Origin: Roseicyclus marinus
Lineage (GTDB): Bacteria; Pseudomonadota; Alphaproteobacteria; Rhodobacterales; Rhodobacteraceae
DNA length: 47,926 nucleotides
Assembly (NCBI RefSeq): GCF_030163795.1
Contig: NZ_JASJOF010000016.1
Coordinates: forward strand, 1 to 47,926
Direction of reading: 5' to 3'
Within the stretch, counting starts at the first letter, position 1. Every line of letters starts with the position of its first letter. This document shows, one piece after another, positions 34,799 through 42,718 of the stretch. A program made the translations under genes and the position numbers. The notes under the pieces are model-generated. The model had not been told where the DNA came from and did no database searches. It saw only the letters and a list, made by a program, of their open reading frames with translations.

Positions 34799-35634
34799 TG
34801 GATGGCCGCCAGCCAATCGGGTGACAGATACCCCTCGAACACGACGGCGGTCGGACCGGTCATCCAGACGCCATCCTCCTGCCAATCGATCAGGATATCG
34901 CCGCCATCCAGCGTGATCCGCAGCTTGCGCCCGGTCAGCCCCCGCCGCGCAGCGGCAACGCCCACCGCGCAGGACGACGAGCCGGAGGCCAGCGTGATCC
35001 CCGTGCCCCGTTCCCAGACCCGCATCCGCAAATGGTCGGGGCCGATCACATGGGCGAATTGCACGTTGGTGCGTTCGGGAAAAAGCGGGTGATGCTCCAT
35101 CTCCGCGCCCCGTGCGGCAAGGTCGATTGCCTCCGCATCCGCGACGAAAAAGCTGCAATGCGGGTTGCCCATGCCGGTCGCGACCGGATCGCCCGGAATC
35201 GGCAGGTGCAGCAGGTCTACGTCCTGTGCCAGCGGCACGCCCTGCCAGTCGAGAACGGGCTGCCCCATGTTGACCGAGGTCAGGCCATCGCCCGCATCGC
35301 GCGCCATGAGCAGCCCGCGTTCGGTCCGCAGCGTCAGCGCCGCCTTTCCCGTCCGCGCCATTTCCTGCGCGGCGATGCAGCGTGTGGCATTGCCGCAGGT
35401 CGAGGACAGGCTGCCATCGGCATTCCAGAAGGTCAGGCGCAGATCGGAATCATCCCCCGTTTCGACCAGCGCCAGTTGGTCGAAACCTACCCCCCGGTGA
35501 CGATCCGCCAACGCACGCGCCAAGGCGGGCGTGACGGCGGCATCGGTTGCACGCGCGTCGATCACCACGAAGTCATTGCCAAGCCCGTGCATTTTCACAA
35601 AGGGCAGGCCGGAAGGGGGCGGCATCTGGGACAT
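34795..35634 (-). CDS. dapF: Diaminopimelate epimerase, second catalytic Cys replaced by Ser
   Basis: A 279-residue enzyme that interconverts LL- and meso-diaminopimelate by a two-base mechanism. [15 protein letters not shown] and the first catalytic cysteine ([16 protein letters not shown], Cys80) are intact. In the second site, usually ACGSGAC, the sequence is ASGSSSCA, so the expected Cys is Ser217; the codon is TCC and the frame is clear. A Ser there would change the acid/base, unless the clade uses it normally. The ATG at 35634 is used; ATG 35625 is possible. It overlaps mtaB by four bases. Confidence 0.91.
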   Translation of the reverse strand: MSQMPPPSGLPFVKMHGLGNDFVVIDARATDAAVTPALARALADRHRGVGFDQLALVETGDDSDLRLTFWNADGSLSSTCGNATRCIAAQEMARTGKAALTLRTERGLLMARDAGDGLTSVNMGQPVLDWQGVPLAQDVDLLHLPIPGDPVATGMGNPHCSFFVADAEAIDLAARGAEMEHHPLFPERTNVQFAHVIGPDHLRMRVWERGTGITLASGSSSCAVGVAAARRGLTGRKLRITLDGGDILIDWQEDGVWMTGPTAVVFEGYLSPDWLAAIQ

Positions 35635-35732
35635 GCGCGGGCACATACACCTCTGTGGCTTGCAAGGAAATCCCCCGCCCGGTTTTTGGCTTGACGCCGC
35701 CAAACCCCCGCCGTAGAGACGCGGCCCTGAGT

Positions 35733-35808
35733 GGGCCCGTAGCTCAGTTGGTAGAGCAGTTGACTTTTAATCAATTGGTCACAGGTTCGAATCCTGTCGG
35801 GCTCACCA
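35733..35808 (+). tRNA. tRNA-Lys (anticodon TTT)
   Basis: A 76-base cloverleaf including an encoded CCA. The acceptor GGGCCCG pairs with CGGGCTC, the D arm is GCTC...GAGC, and the anticodon stem TTGAC-TTTTAA loop gives anticodon TTT. The T arm is ACAGG-TTCGAAT-CCTGT. It stands alone between dapF and sdaA. Confidence 0.95.
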
Positions 35809-35908
35809 TTTTCCTCCCTTGAAATCAGCCTTTGAATCCCGTCGCCAACGGGATGTTGCCTGTCGTTTTCCCTATGGGGTTTCTGGCGCGATGGCCTATC
35901 AAGGGGCC

Positions 35909-37324
35909 ATGTTCCTGAGCGTTTTCGACATCTTCAAGATCGGCGTTGGCCCGTCCTCGTCCCACACGATGGGACCGATGACGGCGGCTGGGCGATTCCT
36001 GTCCGACCTGCTGTCTGGCCGTGAGAAAGAGCCCGGTGCCGGCGAATTGGCGGGGTTGGGCTGCACGCTGCACGGCTCGCTTGCCTTTACCGGCAAGGGG
36101 CACGCGACCGATCGCGCCGTGATCCTTGGGCTGTCGGGTCACGCGCCTGCGACACTCGATCCCGACCGAGCCGAAGCGTTGGAGGCCGAGGTGCGCCGGA
36201 CGGGTCTCGTCACGCCGCCGGGCCTGCCGCCGCTGCGCTTCGACCCCGAGCGCGATCTGCTCTTCGACTACGGCCCTCCCCTGCCCGGTCATGCCAATGG
36301 CATGGTGCTGCGCGCCTTCGACGGGGCGGGGAACCTCTATATGGAAGAAACCTATTATTCCGTCGGCGGCGGATTTGTCCTGACCGCGCGGGAATTGGCG
36401 GGGGCTGCGCCGGGTGGGGCGGTGGCGCTGCACGAGGAAAAGGCGGCGGCGGGCTATCCCTATCCCTTTGGGTCTGCTGCGGAAATGCTGGCGATGGGGC
36501 GCGCGTCGGGCAAGACCATCGCCGAGATGAAATGGGCGAACGAGACCGCCCGCCACCCGGCGCGCGAGGTGCAAGAGCGGCTCGATGCCGTGTGGCAGGC
36601 GATGGACGATTGCATCGACCGGGGCCTGAGGATGGAGGGCGAATTGCCCGGCGGTCTGCGCGTCAAGCGCCGCGCGCGCGCGATCCACCAGCAATTGCTG
36701 GCCGAGCGCGGTTCGAACCTGGCCCAGCCGCATACGGTGAATGACTGGCTTTCGGTCTATGCGATGGCCGTGAACGAGGAAAACGCGGCGGGGGGGCGTG
36801 TCGTGACCTCGCCCACCAATGGCGCGGCGGGTGTGGTGCCTGCGGTGCTGCGCTATTACCGCGATCATTGCATCGGCGCGACCGAGGAGGGGCGGCGGCG
36901 GTTCCTGATGGCGGCCTCGGCCATCGGTGGGTTGATCAAGCACAATGCCAGCATCTCGGGGGCCGAGGTGGGGTGTCAGGGCGAGGTCGGATCGGCCAGC
37001 GCCATGGCGGCGGCGGGGTTATGTGCGGCCTTGGGCGGGACCAATGAACAGGTTGAAAACGCGGCGGAAATCGCGCTGGAGCATCACCTTGGCATGACCT
37101 GCGACCCGGTCGGCGGTTTGGTGCAGGTGCCCTGTATCGAGCGCAACGGGCTGGGCGCGATCAAGGCGGTTTCGGCGGCGTCGCTGGCTCTGCGTGGCGA
37201 TGGAACGCATTTCATGCCGCTCGATAATTGCATCGAGGCGATGCGCCAGACGGGCCTCGACATGTCGACGAAGTACAAGGAAACGAGCCTCGGCGGGCTG
37301 GCGGTGAACCTGCCGGAATGTTGA
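35909..37324 (+). CDS. sdaA: L-serine ammonia-lyase, iron-sulfur type
   Basis: A 471-residue single-chain enzyme that converts L-serine to pyruvate and ammonia. It has the N-terminal beta domain ([20 protein letters not shown]) and the C-terminal alpha domain with the cluster cysteines in [27 protein letters not shown]. The ATG at 35909 (MFLSVFD) has AAGGGG upstream and matches the family start; ATG 35891 is in frame but has no site. It follows tRNA-Lys and ends 27 bases before the palindromic repeat. Confidence 0.95.
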   Translation: MFLSVFDIFKIGVGPSSSHTMGPMTAAGRFLSDLLSGREKEPGAGELAGLGCTLHGSLAFTGKGHATDRAVILGLSGHAPATLDPDRAEALEAEVRRTGLVTPPGLPPLRFDPERDLLFDYGPPLPGHANGMVLRAFDGAGNLYMEETYYSVGGGFVLTARELAGAAPGGAVALHEEKAAAGYPYPFGSAAEMLAMGRASGKTIAEMKWANETARHPAREVQERLDAVWQAMDDCIDRGLRMEGELPGGLRVKRRARAIHQQLLAERGSNLAQPHTVNDWLSVYAMAVNEENAAGGRVVTSPTNGAAGVVPAVLRYYRDHCIGATEEGRRRFLMAASAIGGLIKHNASISGAEVGCQGEVGSASAMAAAGLCAALGGTNEQVENAAEIALEHHLGMTCDPVGGLVQVPCIERNGLGAIKAVSAASLALRGDGTHFMPLDNCIEAMRQTGLDMSTKYKETSLGGLAVNLPEC

Positions 37325-37351
37325 GGGTTCGGTGGCTTCTGTGGGCCGTGC

Positions 37352-37518
37352 GGTGCGCCTGAAGGCGCACCCTACACGGGGGTTAATGGTTTGTTCGAAA
37401 CCTTGATGCTTCGTTAAGATCCGGGGGCGGATGTTGACGGAAGATTGCCGTGGCCTTGAACGGTTAGGGAGTCGTTAGAGAGGTGCGTTTTGGTGGGCAG
37501 ATTGCCCACCCTACCGGA
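37352..37518. repeat. Composite palindromic repeat between convergent genes, copy B
   Basis: GGTGCGCCT-GA-AGGCGCACC (37352-37371, nine-pair stem) followed by CCTAC, and GGTGGGCA-GAT-TGCCCACC (37492-37510). The 29 bases at 37490-37518 are identical to copy A (5982-6010) and, as there, hold the last CGG-TAG of the minus-strand gene. The order of hairpins is the same as in copy A, but the middle hairpin is missing. About 120 unrelated bases lie between the two hairpins. Confidence 0.82.
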
Positions 37519-38527
37519 CCGTGTCGCCGGGGAGGAAGACGGGTGCGAGCGTCACCATTTCGTCGGTCAGCGCATTGGCCGCGATCAGTTCTGCCGCGCG
37601 GCGGCCGATCTCGTGGCGCTGGCTGTCCATCGTGGCGATGCGCATCGGCAAGCCGTCCAGCACCTCGAAGGAGTTGAAGCCCGCAAGCCCGATCTGGCCG
37701 GGAATATCCATGCCCTTTTCGAGGCAATAGAGCAGCCCGCCTGCCGCGTTGATGTCGCTGTTGTAGTAGAGGAAATCGAGGTCGGGTGTGCGGCCCAATA
37801 TCTCGGCCGTCATGCCGCGCCCGGTGCCGAAGCCGGAGGTGCCCGCATAAAGACAGGCATCGGTGAGCGACAATCCCGCCTCGGCCAGTCCCTGTTCGAA
37901 GCCCTGCCGCCGTTTCTGCGCGCGATGATCCTTGATCGAGGAGGAGCCGCAATAGCCGATCTTGCGATAGCCGCGCGCGGCGATTTCGCGGGCCATCTGG
38001 CGACCGGCCTCGAGATGGCTGATGCCGACGCAAGCCGCGACCGGGTCGCCGTCGACATCCATCACCTCGACCACGGGAATGCCGGCATTGGCCATCATGG
38101 CGCGCGCGGCGTCCGAATGTTCGAGCCCCGCCACGATCAGCCCGGAGGGCCGCCAGCTGAGCATTTCATAGATGACCTTTTCCTCGAGATCGTCGTCGTA
38201 TTTCGAGGTGCCGATCACGGGTTGGAGCGGCGTTTCGTCCAGCACCTCGCCGATGCCTGCCAGAACGTCGGGAAAGACCATGTTCGAGAGGGACGGGATC
38301 ACCACGCCCACGAGGTTCACGCGGTTCGAGGCCAGCGCGCCCGCGATCTTGTTGGGGACGTAGCCAAGTTTCCGGGCGGCGGCGAAGACCCGTTCGCGCG
38401 TCTGGGCCGAGACATCGCCCCGGCTGCGCAAGACCCGGCTGACCGTCATTTCCGACACCCCCGCAGCCTCGGCCACGTCGCGGAGCGTCATCTGGGGCTT
38501 TCCGTCGAAAGGGTTGCGTCCGCGCAA
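37511..38527 (-). CDS. LacI family transcriptional regulator
   Basis: A 338-residue regulator. The helix-turn-helix is MTLRDVAEAAGVSEMTVSRVLR (from residue 13), followed by the hinge KLGYVPNKIAGALAS and a periplasmic-binding-like sensor domain (from about 60; NLVGVVIPSLSNMVFPDVL). It resembles the GntR (gluconate) branch, but the ligand is uncertain. A TTG start at 38527 follows AAAGGA; ATG 38491 is the alternative and removes twelve residues. No sugar genes are adjacent, so its target is elsewhere. Its stop codon lies inside the palindromic repeat. Confidence 0.86.
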   Translation of the reverse strand: MRGRNPFDGKPQMTLRDVAEAAGVSEMTVSRVLRSRGDVSAQTRERVFAAARKLGYVPNKIAGALASNRVNLVGVVIPSLSNMVFPDVLAGIGEVLDETPLQPVIGTSKYDDDLEEKVIYEMLSWRPSGLIVAGLEHSDAARAMMANAGIPVVEVMDVDGDPVAACVGISHLEAGRQMAREIAARGYRKIGYCGSSSIKDHRAQKRRQGFEQGLAEAGLSLTDACLYAGTSGFGTGRGMTAEILGRTPDLDFLYYNSDINAAGGLLYCLEKGMDIPGQIGLAGFNSFEVLDGLPMRIATMDSQRHEIGRRAAELIAANALTDEMVTLAPVFLPGDTVR

Positions 38528-38649
38528 AAATCCGGTCCTTTGAGGCCATCGCCGTCAGACTACTGTTAGGTCGCCCCGCGCCGTACCGCAAGCCGCCCGC
38601 GAATTGCGCCTTGCCCGACGGGCGCGAATGGCCGAAAACCGAGGCGCGT

Positions 38650-38726
38650 GGCCCCGTGGCTCAACTGGATAGAGCAGTCCCCTCCTAAGGGACAGGTTAC
38701 AGGTTCGAATCCTGTCGGGGTCACCA
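38650..38726 (+). tRNA. tRNA-Arg (anticodon CCT)
   Basis: A 77-base cloverleaf with encoded CCA. The acceptor GGCCCCG pairs with CGGGGTC, and the anticodon stem GTCCC/GGGAC encloses CTCCTAA, giving anticodon CCT (reads AGG, a rare codon in GC-rich genomes). It ends four bases before the stop of the convergent CoA-transferase gene. Confidence 0.95.
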
Positions 38727-38730
38727 GATT

Positions 38731-39918
38731 TCAGCCGATGACGCCCTTTTCGCGCAAGCTGGCAATGCTGCCCGCATCATAACCCGCCTCGGCCAGAACG
38801 GCATCGGTATGGGCGCCGAGATCGGGGGCGGGGTGGCGCACCTGAAGCGGGGTTTCCGAGAATTTCACCGGAAAGCCCACCATTTTCACGGTGCCATGGC
38901 CCGGATGGGGCACGGACAGAACCATCTCCTGCGCGGCGACCTGCGGATCGGCCAGCGCCTCGGTCAGGGTCTGGACCCGGCCACAGGGCACGCCCGCACC
39001 ATTGAGGCGGGCGATCCAGTTTTCCTGCGTGTCATGGGCAAGGGCCTCGTCGATCAGCGCGTTCAGGGCCGCGCGGTTTTGCACGCGGGCCTCGTTGGTG
39101 GCGAAGCGGGGATCGGACAGAAGATCGGGCAGGCCGATCTCGGCCAGAAGGCGTTTGACGATCGGCAGCGTCGAGGGCGCGATGGCGATGTCGCCGTCCT
39201 GCGCGCGGAAGAGACCATAGGGCGAGGCGATGGGATGGTCGTTGCCGGTGGGCGCGGCATCGCGGCCCGTGACCAGCGCATTGGCCGAGAGATAGGCCAT
39301 CATCGACAGCATCGACATCATCATGGAGGCCTCGACCCGTTGCGAAGGCCCGCCCCGGTCGCGGCCAGCAAGCGCCGCTACAGCGCCAAGGGCCGCGTAA
39401 AGCCCCGCGATCAGGTCGGTGAGCGGCGGGCCGGTGCGCAGCGGGCCGGTGTCGGGCCGCCCGTTCGTCGTCATGTAGCCCGACATGGCCTGCGTGATGA
39501 AATCGAAGGCCGGGCGGTCGGCATAGGGGCCGGTCGAGCCATAGCCATTCACGCTGGCCACGATCAGGCGGGGATTGATTTCGGCCAGCCGTTCGGGCGT
39601 GAAGCCCATTTCGGACAGGACGCCGGGGCGGAAATTCTCGGTCAGGATGTCGGCATCGGCCAACAGGCGTTCGAGGACGGCTAGCCCCTCGGGCTTGCGC
39701 AGGTCGAGCACGACCGAGCGTTTGTTGCGGTTGAAGCTGGCGAAATACCACGAGAAGCCGTCGACCTTTTCGCCCTGACCGCGCACATGGTCGCCGCCCG
39801 GCGCCTCGATCTTGACGACATCGGCGCCAAGATCGCCGAGGATCATGGCGCAGAACGGGCCGGACAGGATGCGGGTGAGGTCGATCACCCGCACGCCCGA
39901 AAGGGGAAGCTGGCTCAT
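38731..39918 (-). CDS. CaiB/BaiF family CoA-transferase (class III)
   Basis: A 395-residue cytosolic enzyme that moves CoA between carboxylic acids. Motifs are DLTRILSGPFCAMILGDLGADVVKIE at the start, NRNKRSVVLDL, and the catalytic Asp168 in GPPLTDLIAGLYA. The acceptor is not given by sequence. It starts at ATG 39918, overlapping the stop of the HMG-CoA-lyase-like gene (TCAT, 39915-39918), so both are coupled. With the TctCBA genes divergent, it probably activates the imported acid to its CoA ester. Confidence 0.92.
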   Translation of the reverse strand: MSQLPLSGVRVIDLTRILSGPFCAMILGDLGADVVKIEAPGGDHVRGQGEKVDGFSWYFASFNRNKRSVVLDLRKPEGLAVLERLLADADILTENFRPGVLSEMGFTPERLAEINPRLIVASVNGYGSTGPYADRPAFDFITQAMSGYMTTNGRPDTGPLRTGPPLTDLIAGLYAALGAVAALAGRDRGGPSQRVEASMMMSMLSMMAYLSANALVTGRDAAPTGNDHPIASPYGLFRAQDGDIAIAPSTLPIVKRLLAEIGLPDLLSDPRFATNEARVQNRAALNALIDEALAHDTQENWIARLNGAGVPCGRVQTLTEALADPQVAAQEMVLSVPHPGHGTVKMVGFPVKFSETPLQVRHPAPDLGAHTDAVLAEAGYDAGSIASLREKGVIG

Positions 39919-40877
39919 CCGGCGGCCGTGGCGGTCAGGCCGGGATCGTAGCGGCGCAGGCGGGGCCCGGATTTGATCACCTGCCCGGGCAGGTCGCGGC
40001 CGATGATGTCCTGGGCGAGTTTCGCGGCGGCGATCATCGCGTCGAGGTCGACGCCGGTGTCATAGCCGCTTTCGTTCAGGAGATAGACCAGATCTTCGGT
40101 GCAGATATTGCCGGTGGCCCCGGCGGCGAAGGGGCAGCCGCCCAAGCCGCCGACCGAGGCGTCGTAATGGGTGATCCCTTCGGCCAGCCCCGCCATGACG
40201 CAGGCCAGTCCGACACCGCGCGTGTTGTGGAAATGCAGGCCGATGCCCAGCCCCGGTGCCTCGGCCCGGATCGCCTGAACGGCGGCGCGGACGGTTGCGG
40301 GCGTGGCCATGCCGGTCGTGTCGCCCAGACCCACGGCGGTTGCGCCGAGATCCTGATAGCGTTTGGCGATGCGGGCCACCTGTTCGGGGGGCACCACGCC
40401 CTCGAACGGGCAGCCGAAGGCGGTGGCGATGCCGCCCTCGATCATGATCCCCTTTTGCAGCATCAGGGCGCAGACCGCCTCGAAATCCTTGAGCGAGGCG
40501 TCGATGGGGCGGTTCACATTCTTGCGGTTGTGGGTCTCGGAGGCGGAGACGACGGTATGGACCGCATCGACCCCGCAGGCGGCGGCACGCTCGGCCCCCT
40601 TGAGATTGGGGATGAGGGCGGTGATCAGCGCCCCCTTTGGCCGGTCGATGCCGGCGAGCACGGCTTCGGCATCGGCGAGCTGCGGCACGGCGCGGGGGCT
40701 GACGAAGGAGGTGACCTGCATCGCGCGCAGCCCGGCGGCGAAGAGCGCGTTGACGATCGCGATTTTCCTGTCGGTCGGGATGAAGGTGGATTCGATCTGG
40801 AACCCGTCGCGGGGGCCGACCTCGCAGATGGTGATATGGGCACCGTCGGGGACGGGGTGGGTGGCGGCGTGGGTCAT
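39915..40877 (-). CDS. Hydroxymethylglutaryl-CoA lyase family protein
   Basis: A 320-residue TIM-barrel enzyme. The catalytic/metal segments are EVGPRDGFQIES (Arg23, Asp24), LHFHNTRG (His215, His217) and the lid motif SVGGLGGCPFAAGATGN (Cys248), as in HMG-CoA lyase. These enzymes cleave HMG-CoA to acetoacetate and acetyl-CoA; relatives take other branched hydroxyacyl-CoAs. GPRDGFQ instead of GPRDGLQ hints at a side branch. ATG 40877 has AAGGAAAA upstream. It heads the minus-strand operon with the CoA-transferase; the 399-base divergent region separates it from tctC. Confidence 0.92.
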   Translation of the reverse strand: MTHAATHPVPDGAHITICEVGPRDGFQIESTFIPTDRKIAIVNALFAAGLRAMQVTSFVSPRAVPQLADAEAVLAGIDRPKGALITALIPNLKGAERAAACGVDAVHTVVSASETHNRKNVNRPIDASLKDFEAVCALMLQKGIMIEGGIATAFGCPFEGVVPPEQVARIAKRYQDLGATAVGLGDTTGMATPATVRAAVQAIRAEAPGLGIGLHFHNTRGVGLACVMAGLAEGITHYDASVGGLGGCPFAAGATGNICTEDLVYLLNESGYDTGVDLDAMIAAAKLAQDIIGRDLPGQVIKSGPRLRRYDPGLTATAAG

Positions 40878-41080
40878 GGGTTTTCCTTGGTGCGCGGCAG
40901 GGCGCGGAAACGGGGCACGCGGCGGGGCGCGGAGATGGGGTTGCGGGCGCATATTGGCCTGCGGCGCGCGGGCACGGCAAGGGCGGGGCGCGTGGCCTGC
41001 CAAGGTGCGATTGTGTTTTGTTATGCTGCAGCTGCGGCACATCCGCAGGGGGAGCGGGTGGAGGGAGCTATGGGAGGGTC

Positions 41081-41110
41081 TTTTCCAAAGCATTGATAAA
41101 ATTTGGAAAA
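41081..41110. promoter_or_regulatory. Perfect 9-base inverted repeat in the divergent promoter region
   Basis: TTTTCCAAA, a 12-base AT-rich spacer, then TTTGGAAAA. The region 40878-41276 holds no gene; this repeat is its most ordered element. It lies 167 bases before tctC and 204 before the lyase gene, so it could control both sides. The LysR gene of the cluster is the obvious candidate regulator, though the arms are longer than a T-N11-A core. Confidence 0.6.
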
Positions 41111-41276
41111 ATCACCTGACTTGCGACTTATGCTGCGCTGCGGCCAGCCATCTTTTCATCTCTCTCAGACATGAAATTTGGTGATGGCAGGTGTGAGGGC
41201 CGGTCATGCCCACTTGCAAACTCATGCCGGATGCACTCCCCTGCCCTCGGTTTGGCACAAGGGAGGAGAGGACCTT

Positions 41277-42251
41277 ATGACCGTACGTACATTGAGTTCC
41301 GTGAAATTGGGGGCCGTGCTGGCCGCCGCACTGACCGTAACGGCAGCGCCCGCATCGGCGACCGAATGCATCGCGCCGTCCAACCCCGGCGGCGGCTGGG
41401 ATTTCACCTGCCGCACCATCGGCCGGGTGCTGGGCGAGCTGGGTCTTGTCGAGGGCAACGTGCAGGTCACCAACATGGCCGGTGGCGTGGGTGCCGTGGC
41501 ATTCGCCATGGTTGCCGCAGAGCGCCCGGCGGACGAGGACCTGATCGTCGCGACCTCCACCGTGGGTGTGACGCAGATGGCGCAGGGCCGTTACCCCGCG
41601 CCGCTGGAAACCATGCGCTACCTTGCGATGCTGGGTGCCGACGTGGGCGTGATCGCGGTGGACAACGACAGCCCGATCCAGTCGCTGGAAGAACTGACCG
41701 CCGCCATCGCGGCCGATCCGGGATCGCTCGTGACGGGCGGGTCGTCGGGTGCGGGCGGCTGGGACCATATCCGCCTCTTGATGGTGGCCGATGCCACCGG
41801 GACCGAGGATCTGAGCGCGATCCGCTGGGTGCAGTTCGACGGCGGCACCGATGCGGTCACGCAGATGATGGGCGGCCAGATCGACGTGGTGTCGACCGAC
41901 ATGGGCGAGATCGCGGGCTTCGTGGAATCGGGCGATATCCGCGTTCTGGCAGCACTGTCGGATGAACCGATCCCGGCCTTCCCGGATATCCCGACCGCGG
42001 CGTCGCAGGGCGTGGATGTGACCGGCTACAACTGGCGCGGGCTTTATGCGGGCGGCCAGATCTCGGACGCGGCCTACGACGGCTGGGTCGAGCGGCTTGA
42101 GACGCTCTACAACTCCACCAACTGGCAGGAAGCGGCCACGTCGGCCGGCCTGATCCCGATCTGGCGCGGCGGTGCCGAGTTCGAGGCCTTTGTCCGCGAA
42201 CAGGCGCAGGTGATGGAAACCATCTCCCGCGAAATCGGCGTGATCCAGTAA
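41277..42251 (+). CDS. tctC: Tripartite tricarboxylate transporter, substrate-binding protein
   Basis: A 324-residue periplasmic protein with a signal peptide (VKLGAVLAAALTVTAAPASA). CIAPSNPGGGWDFTCRTIGR is the family entry motif (PxxPGGGxD), and VTNMAGGVGAVA and GSSGAGGWDHIR follow. TctC proteins bind di- or tricarboxylates and hand them to TctAB. ATG 41277 has a strong GGAGGAGAGG site. Its stop overlaps the tctB start (TAATG). Two cysteines near the mature N-terminus may form a disulfide. Confidence 0.91.
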   Translation: MTVRTLSSVKLGAVLAAALTVTAAPASATECIAPSNPGGGWDFTCRTIGRVLGELGLVEGNVQVTNMAGGVGAVAFAMVAAERPADEDLIVATSTVGVTQMAQGRYPAPLETMRYLAMLGADVGVIAVDNDSPIQSLEELTAAIAADPGSLVTGGSSGAGGWDHIRLLMVADATGTEDLSAIRWVQFDGGTDAVTQMMGGQIDVVSTDMGEIAGFVESGDIRVLAALSDEPIPAFPDIPTAASQGVDVTGYNWRGLYAGGQISDAAYDGWVERLETLYNSTNWQEAATSAGLIPIWRGGAEFEAFVREQAQVMETISREIGVIQ

Positions 42252-42691
42252 TGTCTGGACTGAGCGTCAGGCTCTTTGGTGCCGCGGTCTTTGCGATCGC
42301 GGCACTTTATACCCTGCAATCGCAAACCTATCAGATCACCTTTGGCGACGTGCTGGGGCCGTCGGTCTTTCCGCTGATCGTGGGCATTCCGATGATGATC
42401 CTGTCGGCCTCGCTCGTGATCTTTCCGACCGGCGAGGTGGAATGGCCGGGCAAGGACAGGTTGTGGCGGCAGGCCGTCGCGCTGGCGGCCTTCGTCGGCT
42501 ACACGATGGTGATGGAAGAGCTGGGCTTTCCCATCGCGACCGCGATCCTGATCGCGGTGGTGGGGATCGTCATGGGCGGCGCGCCGTGGCGGGCCATCGC
42601 GCTGGGCGCGGTCTTTGGTCCGGGGCTATGGGCCCTGTTCGACCAAGTTCTGGGATTGCCGCTTGATTTTCTGGGGACGCTGTTCGGCTGA
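42251..42691 (+). CDS. tctB: Tripartite tricarboxylate transporter, small membrane subunit
   Basis: A 146-residue protein with four transmembrane segments, as in TctB. The stretch FGDVLGPSVFPLIVGIPMMILS near the start is characteristic (GPxxFP). It starts at the TAATG overlap with tctC and is followed by tctA after 27 bases. It is expected to complex with TctA in the inner membrane. Confidence 0.88.
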   Translation: MSGLSVRLFGAAVFAIAALYTLQSQTYQITFGDVLGPSVFPLIVGIPMMILSASLVIFPTGEVEWPGKDRLWRQAVALAAFVGYTMVMEELGFPIATAILIAVVGIVMGGAPWRAIALGAVFGPGLWALFDQVLGLPLDFLGTLFG

Positions 42692-42718
42692 GCCCGGACA
42701 GGCGTGGGGAGACCGTTC

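Noticed and set aside
35779-35803. Identical T-arm sequence in tRNA-Lys and tRNA-Arg, which could look like att sites of an integrated element
   Set aside because: The shared stretch is the normal T arm and the start of the acceptor stem of both tRNAs. The genes between them (sdaA, LacI regulator) are chromosomal and there is no integrase.
40878-41276. Possible small genes in the 399-base divergent region
   Set aside because: No frame has a ribosome-binding site and coding bias; the region is best seen as promoters and an operator.
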